Source of the DNA: JAOBAU01 sp034667465
GTDB lineage: Bacteria > Acidobacteriota > Thermoanaerobaculia > Gp7-AA8
Assembly: GCA_034667465.1 (NCBI GenBank)
Contig: JAXDJV010000014.1
Span: 186,001-250,000 of the forward strand
DNA length: 64,000 nucleotides
Reading direction: 5' to 3'
The number at the start of each line of letters is the position of its first letter. Position 1 is the stretch's first letter. Below the pieces are notes generated by a model, which did not search any database, was not told where the DNA came from, and worked only from the letters and a program-made list of their open reading frames with translations. The translations under genes and the position numbers were made by a program. This document shows positions 17,351 to 26,235 of the stretch, piece by piece.

Positions 17351-18677
17351 GACTGCCAGTTGCGATGGTATCGAAAGGCATGCGCACTTCGCCGGACAGC
17401 AGGCGAGGGAGCAAATAGTTGCGTATCTCGGCGAGCTTGCGGGATTCAGCTATCCCAGCCCTAATGTGATCGAACATAGGAGTTACAACTTCGCCAAACG
17501 CGGCCGCGACATGACCCGATGGAACGGCAATGCGGTAGTGGTCCATTGCTGTTGACGAGACACGCTGGCGGCCACTGGTGCCGCTCATGTTCTGGACCGC
17601 ATAGTCGCGAAACTCAGGCGTTCGAGCGAGACAGTACGCAAAGATCGGCGGCAACGGCGCTATGGGCCGAAACACGATGTACTCCGTAGATCCCCACGCC
17701 AGTTGTCCGTCGCGGAGGAAATCGACGAAGGCCGTCTTTCCGTTCTCCAAGCATGGAGTGATTCGCGCGACCAACGTATCGCCATTCATGAACCGCATTC
17801 CGGATCCGAATACTCGATCAGTCCACGACACCGGGGCATGCCCGACGGTCGGCATATTTTTCATGTCAAGGTATGGTGCGAGCTCACCTTTGCGGAGTGG
17901 TCGCGTAGGATTCACCTCGAACGCAACCGAGAGGGCTCTTGCCTCCCATCCTTCCGGCACGGGGCCGATTTCGGAGTCGACGAAGCGGGTGGGAAGGGCG
18001 TCGAAGACGGGCTTGGGCATCGAGCGGAAGGAGGTCGCGCCTTTGGCCTTGCCTCTTACTGGTTCGAAGTCCACAAACCACGCTCGGAAGATCGCTAGGG
18101 CCAGCCGCTCCAGCACGCGCGCTGTCCGCCGGTTCTGCTCGATCTTATCGTCGAGCGCGCCGAGGACGTGCGCGATGGCGCGTTGTTCTTCGATCGGCGG
18201 TAGCGTTATCTCTAGGCGACGCTGATCCCGCAAACTGAGGTAAGGCGCCATATCGGTCGATGCTGACATGCCGCGCAGCTGTACGCCGAATTCACGACCA
18301 ATTGACCAATACCGAAGAAAACCTGGTTCAAGTTGATCGTAGGCCAGTGAACGCCAGCGGCTCAGGTGCGGCGAGTAGACGAATGTTGGCATCCTCGACG
18401 TAACAAACGTTGTGCGACCCGTGGAGTTGCCCTTCGTGGTGACGACGACATCACCAGCCTTCGATAGCTTCTCGGTGAGTGTTCGCGTCAGTTCATCACG
18501 GAATCGATCCACACCCTCAAAGTCGATGTGGGTATCAGTCACGTGTCCAGCGCGCAGGAAGATTAGCCCGGTTCCGCCGAGTTCCGAGTTCTTTGCGCGG
18601 TACCCGTCGGTGACGTCCAGCACGCCCCTGTCAATGAGTTCGCCAAATGTCATCCGCGTTGCGGCACCTCGCTTCAC
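17331..18677 (-). CDS. hsdS: type I restriction-modification specificity subunit
   Basis: A 448-residue DNA-recognition subunit with two target-recognition domains, roughly residues 8-170 and 240-400. Each is followed by a conserved helical spacer: LPPIEEQRAIAHVLGALDDKIEQNRR and, at the end, ESRKLAEIRNYLLPRLLSGEVR. The first TRD also contains STDMAPYLSLRDQRRLEI, typical of the family. It determines the split recognition sequence read by the HsdM2S methylase and the R2M2S nuclease. The ATG at 18677 overlaps the hsdM stop (ATGA). Both TRDs look full length, so it is probably active; the target site cannot be read from sequence. Confidence 0.95.
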   Translation of the reverse strand: MKRGAATRMTFGELIDRGVLDVTDGYRAKNSELGGTGLIFLRAGHVTDTHIDFEGVDRFRDELTRTLTEKLSKAGDVVVTTKGNSTGRTTFVTSRMPTFVYSPHLSRWRSLAYDQLEPGFLRYWSIGREFGVQLRGMSASTDMAPYLSLRDQRRLEITLPPIEEQRAIAHVLGALDDKIEQNRRTARVLERLALAIFRAWFVDFEPVRGKAKGATSFRSMPKPVFDALPTRFVDSEIGPVPEGWEARALSVAFEVNPTRPLRKGELAPYLDMKNMPTVGHAPVSWTDRVFGSGMRFMNGDTLVARITPCLENGKTAFVDFLRDGQLAWGSTEYIVFRPIAPLPPIFAYCLARTPEFRDYAVQNMSGTSGRQRVSSTAMDHYRIAVPSGHVAAAFGEVVTPMFDHIRAGIAESRKLAEIRNYLLPRLLSGEVRMPFDTIATGSHDDYTP

Positions 18678-20353
18678 TCGTCGGCTCCAACGCTACCCAA
18701 ACGGTCACGCACCAGCTCCGTTAACCGCTCGGTCTCCGAGAAGCACTCGTCCAGCTCCACTAGCAGCTGCGGATATTTTTCAGTGAATGGCTCGGAATCC
18801 TCTTCCTGCTCTTTGGCGCCGACGTAACGCCCAGGACTTAGCACGAAACCGTGTATGCCAATGTCTTCGATTGTGCTGTTCTTGCAGAAACCCGGGAAGT
18901 CGCGGTAAGCCCAAGCACCGTGCTCGCTTTCGTTCCACCAGCTCGGCGCTGATTCGCCTCGCCACTGGCGGAAGGCGTAGACTATGTGGCCGAGGTCGGA
19001 GTCGGGTTTCGGGTCGCCCAGGCCATCAGCGAGCTGCGTCTCGCCGTTGTCGCCGCCGGTGAGCACGCGGAGGGTGCGCGTCTGCATCCTGCCGAGTTTG
19101 CGGGCGTCGATGAACAGCGTTTCGCCGCGCCGGTCACGGCCTCCTTGCTTCAGGTTCGCGCCGGTCTTATCGCGCGTCAGGAACCACAAACACGCGGGAA
19201 TGCCGGTGGTGAGAAAGAGCTGGGCCGGAAGGGCGACGATGCAGTCGACGAGATCGTCCTCGACGATCCTCCGGCGAATCTCCCCTTCGCCGCCGGAGCC
19301 GGAGGAGAGCGATCCGTTGGCCATGACGAAACCGGCGGTGCCGCCGCCGCGCCCGTTGGGCCAGGCGAGGTGGTGGATGAAGTGCTGGATCCAGGCGTAG
19401 TTGGCGTTGCCGGTTGGCGGCGTGCCGTAGCGCCAGCGCACGTCGCCTTCGAGGAGCCTGGCGGACCAGTCCGAGATGTTGAACGGCGGATTGGCAAGGA
19501 TGTAATCAGCCTTGAGGTCGGAGTGCAGGTCGCGGAGGAGCGAGTCGGCCGGCTGCAAGCCGAGGTTGGCTTCGATGCCGCGGATGGCGAGGTTCATGTG
19601 CGCCAGCCGCCAAGTGGTCGGGTTCGACTCCTGGCCGAAAATCGAGAGGCTGGTTTTCAACCCGCCGTGCGCCTCCACGAAGCTCTCCGACTGTACGAAC
19701 ATACCCGCCGAGCCGCAGCATGGGTCATAGACGCGCCCCTCGTAAGGCTCGAGCATCTCGACCAGCAGTCGCACGATGCTGCGCGGGGTGAAGAACTCGC
19801 CGCCGAGCTTCCCCTCCGCCTGAGCGAATTTCGCCAGAAAGTATTCGTAGACGCGGCCGAGGGTGTCGCGAGCCTTCGACCGGTCGCTCTTGAATTCGAT
19901 TCCGGCGATCAGGTCGATCAGGCCCTTCAGCTTTTCGGGAGCGATTCCCCGGCGCGCGTAGTCGCGCGGGAGCTTGTTCCTGAGGTTTTCGTTATCGCGC
20001 TCGACCGAGAGGATCGCGTCGTCGATCAACGTCGCAATGTCGGGCCGCGTCGCCTGATTCAGCAGATTCTGCCAGCGCGCCTCCGGCGGCACCCAGAAGA
20101 CGCGTTCCGCCGTGTACTCGTCGCGACTCTCGAGAAGGCTCTCGACCTGTGGTCCCCTGATCCCTTCTCCCTCCAACTCCACCTTCAACTCATCGCGGCG
20201 TGCCTCGAACGCGTCAGAGATGTATTTCAGGAAGAGAAGCCCGAGGACGACATGCTTGTACTCGGCGGCGTCGATCTGGCCTCGTAGTGCGTCCGCGGAT
20301 TTCCAGAGGATCTCGGCATTTGCGAGATCCGTGTTCGTTTCATTATTCGCCAT
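18674..20353 (-). CDS. hsdM: type I restriction-modification DNA adenine methyltransferase
   Basis: A 559-residue N6-adenine methylase. The N-terminal helical domain (residues 1-160) is followed by the SAM motif I DPCCGSAGMF at 210-219 and catalytic motif IV NPPF at 288-291. The start at ATG 20353 is chosen over GTG 20356 because AGGAG lies five bases before it. It modifies host DNA at the HsdS-defined site and is required for both methylation and cleavage. It heads the operon, followed by overlapping hsdS, the HEPN gene and hsdR. A short open frame just upstream ends on the same TGATG. Confidence 0.96.
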   Translation of the reverse strand: MANNETNTDLANAEILWKSADALRGQIDAAEYKHVVLGLLFLKYISDAFEARRDELKVELEGEGIRGPQVESLLESRDEYTAERVFWVPPEARWQNLLNQATRPDIATLIDDAILSVERDNENLRNKLPRDYARRGIAPEKLKGLIDLIAGIEFKSDRSKARDTLGRVYEYFLAKFAQAEGKLGGEFFTPRSIVRLLVEMLEPYEGRVYDPCCGSAGMFVQSESFVEAHGGLKTSLSIFGQESNPTTWRLAHMNLAIRGIEANLGLQPADSLLRDLHSDLKADYILANPPFNISDWSARLLEGDVRWRYGTPPTGNANYAWIQHFIHHLAWPNGRGGGTAGFVMANGSLSSGSGGEGEIRRRIVEDDLVDCIVALPAQLFLTTGIPACLWFLTRDKTGANLKQGGRDRRGETLFIDARKLGRMQTRTLRVLTGGDNGETQLADGLGDPKPDSDLGHIVYAFRQWRGESAPSWWNESEHGAWAYRDFPGFCKNSTIEDIGIHGFVLSPGRYVGAKEQEEDSEPFTEKYPQLLVELDECFSETERLTELVRDRLGSVGADE

Positions 20354-20562
20354 CACAGCTCCTGATTATCGTGCCTGTCGCGATCGACGGTGTCATTCTC
20401 CGGTTCTGCGGCGATCGATTGATCACTACGGCGGATGGTTGATTTCAGTAGCAATCTCCGCAGATCTGCCTTGTCTAACGCGTCCAGCATGTACCTGGAC
20501 TCTACAGTCGAGGATGACAGCGATGCGTATGACGGTGGTGAGCCTAGGACTTTGTCAGTCAC
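20353..20562 (-). CDS. possible short leader ORF coupled to hsdM
   Basis: An open frame of 69 codons from GTG 20562, or 45 from ATG 20490 (MLDALDKADLRRLLLK), ends with TGA overlapping the hsdM ATG as TGATG. The product is hydrophilic with a helical middle and an acidic tail; I do not recognise it. The exact stop/start overlap is what makes it worth listing, since type I RM genes can be controlled by upstream small frames. It may equally be chance in a high-GC sequence. Confidence 0.3.
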   Translation of the reverse strand: MTDKVLGSPPSYASLSSSTVESRYMLDALDKADLRRLLLKSTIRRSDQSIAAEPENDTVDRDRHDNQEL

Positions 20563-20673
20563 GCTTGCGCATCCCAGGGCCCATGCGCCGCCTCGTGGTC
20601 GCAGGCTTCACGTCCGAGAATGGCGACCCTTGCGAATTACAACTTCTGTTGCGAACCCCCCTGAAAACACGAA

Positions 20674-20692
20674 AGCCGCCTAAGTGGCGGCT
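20674..20692 (-). terminator. terminator of tRNA-Asp
   Basis: Perfect 7-bp stem AGCCGCC (20674-20680) with GGCGGCT (20686-20692) and a 5-nt loop, 17 bases beyond the tRNA-Asp 3' end in its direction of transcription. It is followed on that strand by TTTCGTGTTTT. Position and T-richness fit an intrinsic terminator. Confidence 0.7.
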
Positions 20693-20709
20693 GGTAAATC
20701 GCTTATTTT

Positions 20710-20786
<77 letters not shown>

Positions 20787-20872
20787 CGGTCGTTTGGAAA
20801 TCCTGCTAACGGCACCCTCACGGGTTCCATTCCCCGAAGAGGCGCGCATCGTAGCGGGCGGGCCGGCGGAGG

Positions 20873-21424
20873 TCAAGTGGCGTAGCGCGGGAGGGCGGGG
20901 GCGGTGCGGAGGGTGGGGGCGGCGAGGTCCTTCGGCGATAGAACGGGGGACGAAAGGGGCCAGCGGATTCCGATCTCCGGGTCGTTCCACGCGATCGACC
21001 GGTCATTCTCCCGATCGTAGAGAGCGGTGCATTTGTAGACGAGATCTGCTATGTCGCTGACGGCGCAGAATCCGTGGGCGAAGCCGGGCGGGACCCAGAG
21101 CATTCTGCGGTTCTCTTCGCTCAGTTCCGTGCCGAACCATTCGCCAAACCGCGGGGAGCCTTCGCGGATGTCGACGGCGACGTCGAACAGTGCACCGCGC
21201 GTGCAGCGAACCAGCTTTCCCTGCGGGTTCGGCTCCTGATAGTGCAGTCCGCGCAGCACGCCGCGCGCGGAGCGGGAGTGGTTGTCCTGGACGAACGTTT
21301 CGACGATCCCGGCCTCGCGAAAACGGTCGAGGTGGTACGTCTCCATGAAGAAGCCGCGATCGTCGCCATGCACGACCGGCTCGAGCAGCAGCACGCCGTG
21401 AAGAGAGGTCTCAATTACTTTCAA
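20873..21424 (-). CDS. rfbC: dTDP-4-dehydrorhamnose 3,5-epimerase
   Basis: A 183-residue RmlC cupin. It double-epimerises dTDP-4-keto-6-deoxyglucose on the way to dTDP-L-rhamnose, a surface polysaccharide precursor. Diagnostic segments are HGDDRGFFMETY, QDNHSRSARGVLRGLHYQ (catalytic His and substrate-contacting Arg), GEWFGTELS, VPPGFAHGF and the terminal NDPEIGIRWP. The start is probably TTG 21424 (KVIETSLHG), since the longer in-frame extension upstream does not look like protein. The other rml genes are not in the window, so the pathway is split. It diverges from the LuxR-type regulator. Confidence 0.93.
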   Translation of the reverse strand: MKVIETSLHGVLLLEPVVHGDDRGFFMETYHLDRFREAGIVETFVQDNHSRSARGVLRGLHYQEPNPQGKLVRCTRGALFDVAVDIREGSPRFGEWFGTELSEENRRMLWVPPGFAHGFCAVSDIADLVYKCTALYDRENDRSIAWNDPEIGIRWPLSSPVLSPKDLAAPTLRTAPALPRYAT

Positions 21425-21488
21425 GCGGCGCGCATGATAGCGCGCCTCCAGGAATAGACTATTGTTGTCGACGTTCGGAGGTACGGAA

Positions 21489-22160
21489 ATGCTTCCGCAG
21501 CAACTCACGCCGCTCCCATTCTCAACCGGCTTCGTGCCGAGTCATGCGCCCGACTCCATCCGAGTCGCGCTCACCGGCACCGATCCGCTCGCACGCGCCG
21601 GTCTCTCGTCGATCCTCGGCGCGTTCGAGGACCTCGACGTCGCCGGCGATCTAGAACTCGACGCGCGCACCGCGTCACGTCTCGGTCTCCTCTCCGCCGA
21701 CGTCGTCATCTGCGACATCGGCACGACGGCCGGCGCGATCACCGCGCTGCCGAAAGTCGAACAGCCGCTACTGGTCCTGATCGCCGATCGTTCGCTCGCC
21801 GCCGCGGCGATGAACGCCGGCGCACGCGGCGTCCTCCTTCGCACAACCGCGCCGGCGCGTATCCACTCCGCGCTTCGCGCCATCGCGGACGGCATGGTTG
21901 TCGTTGATGACGAGCTCGCCGAACGCGTGCTCCTCCATCCGCGTGCAAGCGTCGAGATGATCGAGCCGCTGACCAATCGCGAACAGGAAGTGATGCAACT
22001 TCTCGCCGCCGGCCGGACGAACAAGGAGATCGCGCAGAACCTCGGCATCAGCGATCACACCGTGAAGTTCCACGTCAACGGCATCCTCGGCAAGCTCGGC
22101 GTCGAATCGCGTACCGAGGCGGTCGTGCACGCCGCGCGGCTCGGAATCGTGATGCTGTGA
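21489..22160 (+). CDS. NarL/LuxR-type response regulator with divergent receiver
   Basis: A 223-residue DNA-binding regulator starting at ATG 21489 behind a GGAGG site. The C-terminal HTH is canonical (LTNREQEVMQLLAAGRTNKEIAQNLGISDHTVKFHVNGILGKL). The N-terminal receiver is divergent: a phosphorylatable Asp is plausible in VVICDIGT, but the acidic pocket shows a single Asp (GTDPLARAG) and the conserved lysine is replaced by arginine in VLLRTTAP. It may therefore respond poorly or not at all to phosphorylation. No histidine kinase is adjacent. The target may be its divergent neighbour or the secreted CARDB gene downstream. Confidence 0.88.
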   Translation: MLPQQLTPLPFSTGFVPSHAPDSIRVALTGTDPLARAGLSSILGAFEDLDVAGDLELDARTASRLGLLSADVVICDIGTTAGAITALPKVEQPLLVLIADRSLAAAAMNAGARGVLLRTTAPARIHSALRAIADGMVVVDDELAERVLLHPRASVEMIEPLTNREQEVMQLLAAGRTNKEIAQNLGISDHTVKFHVNGILGKLGVESRTEAVVHAARLGIVML

Positions 22161-22216
22161 CGCCGCCGTCCCATAAGTAAATTTTTTCGCAGCTGACGTC
22201 GCTGCAATCACGGATT

Positions 22217-22244
22217 TTGGCAGTTTATTTGTAGTAGGTGGAAT
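22217..22244 (+). promoter_or_regulatory. possible sigma-70 promoter for the CARDB gene
   Basis: TTGGCA (22217-22222) and TGGAAT (22239-22244) are separated by 16 bp in an AT-richer stretch upstream of the CARDB gene. The -35 matches the consensus at five of six positions, the -10 at four. A start near 22251 would give a leader of about 28 nt. Pattern match only. Confidence 0.35.
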
Positions 22245-22278
22245 CGCCTTCAGATCTTCAGGATGGAGAGATTCCCCG

Positions 22279-23724
22279 ATGAAACCCAGGTTGACTTTCA
22301 TGACGATCCTCACCGGATCGCTCCTCGCTGCAGCCTCCTTCGCGCAACCTCAAACCTTTCCCAACTCCGTCAAATACAAGGACAGCGGTGTTCGCAACGC
22401 CGGCGGCCGCTCCGGCTCGGCAGCGATCGAAGCTCGCGCCCTCGTGAACAAAGACGGCTCGGGTGATCTCGGCGTCACCACCGGCACGTTCGATGGTGCA
22501 TCAGCCGCGACCGGCAGCGTTTCGAAGCTGCAACTGAAACTGGCGACGGCGCGCACCCCGGAGACGCGCAACTACAACGACGTCGATGGCGCAACCGTCA
22601 GCATCCATCTCGACGAGCTCTATCGTCACGAGACGTTCAATTTGCAGGCGTCGGTGCGAGGCGTCGACGGCTCGCGCACCGATGTCGTCGATGCTGTTGC
22701 GACCGCGGCGCTCCGGCCCGATCTCACCATCGATGCGCTCTCAGCGGCACCGCACGGAGTCGTCGGTTATCCGATGACGATCTACGCCACGGTTCGCGAG
22801 CAGAACGGCGACAGCGGTGCGCGGGCGAATTGCCGCCTGCTCGCGAATGGTGCCGAAGTCGATCGCGCCGAGGGGATCTGGGTCGATGCCGGCGGAACGG
22901 TCGACTGCATGTTCACTTACGCATTCGAGAACGACGGCAACTTCTCGCTGCAGGTTGCTGTCGACGCCGTCAATCCCGGCGACTGGGACGACGCGAACAA
23001 CGTCAGCGAACCGGCTTCGACGCACATCTACAGCGAAGCACAGTCCGTTTATGCGTCGGCAGTCCATGCGGTGACTCGCCACGAGGTTTCGACGCAGTAC
23101 TCGCACAGCGACGTGTGGGATGTGCACACCGATCAGGACTCGACGAGCCAGCAACTCGACCTGACGACGTGGGTGCGCGGGCCGATCAATCTTCTGAACG
23201 CGAAGCTGAGCACTTCCGCGCAGACGGACGGCCGGACGATCTACGACAACCCCGACGTGCAGTTCCGCAGCGGATTTCGCAAGCCGCCGCGCTCGCGGGT
23301 GACGTGCGGCAGCGGCGATGCGGGGAGCGCGCGGGTGAGTCTCTGCTACAACCCCGACGCGAACTTCCCCGAGGGGTCGACGATGGTCGAGGTGCACTAC
23401 TCGAGCTCGAACATCTTTTATCACTCGTGGGGATACGACTATTCGCGTCAGCCGGTATTCGGACCGCCGCAGTATGTCTTCGACACGACGACCGATCGCA
23501 ACGACATCACGGAGCCGCTCGGCAATACCGTTCAGTGGGATGTCACGCTTTCCGACGGTACGCGACTGTGGCGCGATCAACCGTTTCTCAGTTCGCTCGA
23601 GAGCAGCGAGAGCTCGATGGACCGCCCGTATGAATGTGGCGTTTCCTCGCGTTATGGCGAGGTCTGCGTCGACTATCACTCGGCGACGACATCGCGCGAA
23701 CGGTTCCTCACGATTTTCCACTGA
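22279..23724 (+). CDS. secreted CARDB-domain protein
   Basis: A 481-residue exported protein with a signal peptide (LTFMTILTGSLLAAASFAQ). Residues about 155-255 form a CARDB-type adhesion/Ig-like domain: PDLTIDALSAAP, then VREQNGDSGARANCRLLANG and DAVNPGDWDDANNVSE, the usual ending before the next beta strand. The C-terminal half has several cysteines (VTCGSG, VSLCYN, YECGVS, EVCVDY) and aromatic patches but no domain I recognise. CARDB units are found in surface and secreted proteins of soil bacteria. It follows the LuxR-type regulator and may be under its control. Role unknown. Confidence 0.8.
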   Translation: MKPRLTFMTILTGSLLAAASFAQPQTFPNSVKYKDSGVRNAGGRSGSAAIEARALVNKDGSGDLGVTTGTFDGASAATGSVSKLQLKLATARTPETRNYNDVDGATVSIHLDELYRHETFNLQASVRGVDGSRTDVVDAVATAALRPDLTIDALSAAPHGVVGYPMTIYATVREQNGDSGARANCRLLANGAEVDRAEGIWVDAGGTVDCMFTYAFENDGNFSLQVAVDAVNPGDWDDANNVSEPASTHIYSEAQSVYASAVHAVTRHEVSTQYSHSDVWDVHTDQDSTSQQLDLTTWVRGPINLLNAKLSTSAQTDGRTIYDNPDVQFRSGFRKPPRSRVTCGSGDAGSARVSLCYNPDANFPEGSTMVEVHYSSSNIFYHSWGYDYSRQPVFGPPQYVFDTTTDRNDITEPLGNTVQWDVTLSDGTRLWRDQPFLSSLESSESSMDRPYECGVSSRYGEVCVDYHSATTSRERFLTIFH

Positions 23725-23786
23725 GCGATCACGCGTCAGCTCGGACGTCGTTCCGGGCTGACGCCGTTCTGCCGCACAATGCGGGC

Positions 23787-24905
23787 ATGAGCGAAACCGC
23801 ATCGGAGTCCATGTCCGTCCGCCGACGTGAATGGCGACTTGCCGGCATCATCTTCTTCGGCCTCTTCGCGATCGCGACCCTTTATGCGGCCTTCCTCATC
23901 CTCTGGCCGTTTCTCTCCGCGATCGTCCTCGGCATGATCATCGTCACGCTGACGTTCCCGACCTATCGCCGCGTGCGCATCAAGCTCAAAGGACGCGACG
24001 TCGGCGCGGCCGCGGTGATGCTGGCCGGCATCACGCTGCTCCTCGCGCTTCCTCTCGTCGTCGTCGGCGTCCTCCTCGTGCAGCAGGCGAACGGGCTCGT
24101 GCACGAACTGCAATCGACTGACGCCCAGGCGATTCTCGCGCGCCTCGATCTCTCGCATCGACTCTCATTCGTCAGCCGCTACATTCCGAACTTCGATCCG
24201 TCGACGATCGATCCGCGCCGCCTCGTGCTGCCGGTCGTGCAGAAAGCGCCGGGCTGGGTCGCGGCGCACGGCGCGACGGTCGTCGCCGGGATCGCAGGCG
24301 CGGTCGTCGAATTCTTTCTCGTGCTGCTCGCATCGTTCTTCTTCTATGTCGAAGGGGAAGCGATCGTGAGCGAGCTGCGCACCCTTTCGCCGCTGCCGTC
24401 GCGATACGACAACGAGTTCGGACAGAAATTCAAAGACGTGATCGACGCGACGTTTCGCGGCCAGATGATGACCTCGCTCGCGCAGGGAATCGCGACCGCG
24501 ATCGGACTCGCCATCGCGCGCGTTCCCGGATCGATTTTCTGGGGCTCGATGGCGGTGATTCTTTCGCTGCTGCCGATGGTCGGCGCAGCCGTGATCTGGG
24601 TGCCGGCCGCGATCTATCTCTTCATCTCCGCATCGATGGGACACGCCGCCGCGTGGCAACCGTGGTTCATGACGTTGTGGGGAGTGCTGATCGTCTCAAC
24701 GATCGACAACATCGTTCGCCCGTGGGCGATGAAAGGAAAAGCGCAGCTGCCGGCGATTCCACTGCTCTTCGCGGTGCTCGGCGGCCTGCAGGCATTCGGT
24801 TTCATCGGACTCGTGATCGGACCGCTGGTGTTTTCTCTGTTGATGACGATCGTTGATATTTACAAGCGGAGTTTCCGGGAGAGGCAGGTTGTGGGCGAGG
24901 TATGA
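23787..24905 (+). CDS. AI-2E family transporter (PerM/TqsA-like)
   Basis: A 372-residue inner-membrane protein with seven to eight predicted TM segments, beginning after a short cytoplasmic tail (REWRLAGIIFFGLFAIATL). The family-typical features are the central soluble region with PNFDPSTIDP and the C-terminal block VDNIVRP-like IDNIVRPWAMKGKAQLPAIPLLFAVLGGLQAFG. The family exports small molecules or ions; TqsA affects AI-2 while others are Na+/H+ antiporters, so the substrate is open. ATG 23787 is used rather than upstream in-frame starts, which read through the previous gene. Its stop codon TGA is contributed by a heptamer repeat array. Confidence 0.92.
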   Translation: MSETASESMSVRRREWRLAGIIFFGLFAIATLYAAFLILWPFLSAIVLGMIIVTLTFPTYRRVRIKLKGRDVGAAAVMLAGITLLLALPLVVVGVLLVQQANGLVHELQSTDAQAILARLDLSHRLSFVSRYIPNFDPSTIDPRRLVLPVVQKAPGWVAAHGATVVAGIAGAVVEFFLVLLASFFFYVEGEAIVSELRTLSPLPSRYDNEFGQKFKDVIDATFRGQMMTSLAQGIATAIGLAIARVPGSIFWGSMAVILSLLPMVGAAVIWVPAAIYLFISASMGHAAAWQPWFMTLWGVLIVSTIDNIVRPWAMKGKAQLPAIPLLFAVLGGLQAFGFIGLVIGPLVFSLLMTIVDIYKRSFRERQVVGEV

Positions 24906-24970
24906 GGCATGGGGTATGAGGCATGAGTAAGACCGCTTCTACTCATGCCTCATCACTCATACCTCATGCC
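24902..24970. repeat. heptamer tandem inverted repeat, locus A (unit ATGAGGN)
   Basis: Left arm: four 7-nt units of the ATGAGGC type at 24902-24929. A 10-nt loop follows, then the right arm with four complementary heptamers at 24940-24967. Mismatches between arms are few and keep the 7-nt register. The first unit contains the TGA stop of the AI-2E transporter gene. It lies between two same-strand genes and may terminate transcription, though no T-run follows. Confidence 0.8.
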
Positions 24971-24984
24971 CTAGAATCACCTTC

Positions 24985-26103
24985 ATGCGCCGAACTCTCA
25001 CAGCTCTCGTACTGACATTAACCGCGCTGACCGCCCGCGCCGAATCCTGGACCAAATATCCCGACTCCGGCTGCATTGGCGGATCGACGTGCGGCGGGCG
25101 TCACAATCGGCTGAAGATCAAGATCGAGAATCGGCCGGTCGTCGGCGTTCGCTTTTTCGCGCGCGACGACGTTGGCGAGCGCGCGGGCGGCTCCCTGCGT
25201 GTGAAAGTCGGCGACACGATCGTGAAAGACGACATCGACATTCGGCGCGAAGGTTCGATGATCACGATCGACGTCGACGCGATCCGCGGGAACACGCTCA
25301 CGATCGAGCCGGCGTCCGATGACGAAGTGAAGGTCGAGCGGATCGAAGTGTTGTACGGCGCGGCACGGATCGTCACCGACGACCGTCCGCGAATTCCGAA
25401 CACGCGGCCGGGACGCGCGGGATGGCGGCAATATCCCGAAGACGGACGCTGCATCGGTGGACGCGAATGCAAACAGAACGGGACACGTATCACGATCGTG
25501 CTCGATGAGCTGCCGGTGCTCGGCGTCCGCTTTCATGCGCAGGACGACATCGGAGCGCGCGCCGACGGACGGCTCAAGGTGCGCATCGATGAAACCGTCA
25601 TCTCGTCTTACATCGACGTCGAACGCCGCGGCAAAGTGCACGAGCTCGACGTCGACAACGTTCACGGCTCGAAGCTCGTCATCGAAACGGCAAATGACGA
25701 TGAAGTCGACGTCAAAGACATTGAAGTGCTCTACGGCCGCGAATCGGAATCGCGTCCGCGCAGCGGCGGCTGGAAACGGGGCGGCGGCATTCTCGACGAG
25801 AAGGGCGGCTGCATCGGCGGCGATGAATGCGGCGGAACGCGCGCGCAGATTCGCATCCCGCTGAAGATGCGGCCGATCGATTCGTTGACGTTCTACGCGC
25901 ACGACGACGTCGAAACGCGCGCCGGCGGCGAGCTGCGCGTCCGCATCGACGACGAGATCATCGAGGATCACATCGACATCCGCCGCGAAGGGAAGTCGCA
26001 CACGATCGACATGAAGAAAAAGGGTGGCCGCGTGCTGATCATCGAGCCGGCGGTGGACGACGAAGTCGTCGTTGAAGACATTCGCGTGCGCTATGCATAC
26101 TGA
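24985..26103 (+). CDS. secreted protein made of three ~110-residue repeats
   Basis: A 372-residue exported protein (signal peptide RTLTALVLTLTALTARA). After the signal it consists of three homologous units at about 20-120, 141-251 and 259-372. Each begins with an aromatic/Gly run and a CIGG-x2-C motif (GCIGGSTCGG, RCIGGRECKQ, GCIGGDECGG). Each then has a strand ending R/T-F-x-A-x-DD-V/I, a block KDDIDIRREG-like, and a close EPAxDDEVxVExIxVxY. This looks like a beta-sandwich domain with one disulphide. I do not recognise the family. Repeats 1 and 3 are most alike. It is followed by the three-adaptor exporter operon, which might handle it, but that is inference. Confidence 0.8.
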   Translation: MRRTLTALVLTLTALTARAESWTKYPDSGCIGGSTCGGRHNRLKIKIENRPVVGVRFFARDDVGERAGGSLRVKVGDTIVKDDIDIRREGSMITIDVDAIRGNTLTIEPASDDEVKVERIEVLYGAARIVTDDRPRIPNTRPGRAGWRQYPEDGRCIGGRECKQNGTRITIVLDELPVLGVRFHAQDDIGARADGRLKVRIDETVISSYIDVERRGKVHELDVDNVHGSKLVIETANDDEVDVKDIEVLYGRESESRPRSGGWKRGGGILDEKGGCIGGDECGGTRAQIRIPLKMRPIDSLTFYAHDDVETRAGGELRVRIDDEIIEDHIDIRREGKSHTIDMKKKGGRVLIIEPAVDDEVVVEDIRVRYAY

Positions 26104-26235
26104 TCGGTGCCGGGCGGCGGCGGGAACACCGAATGCCGTTTTCGAGTTAATTCCATCTGATCTCGCCAAACTAACGAACGGGACGATCGTCAAAGTGACG
26201 TGACGGCGGCAGGCTCGCCGTTTTTTCGGGACTCC

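Noticed and set aside
22217..22233. Possible sigma-54 (-24/-12) site before the CARDB gene
   Set aside because: TTGGCA is present but the -12 GC is missing at the required spacing; a sigma-70 reading fits slightly better.
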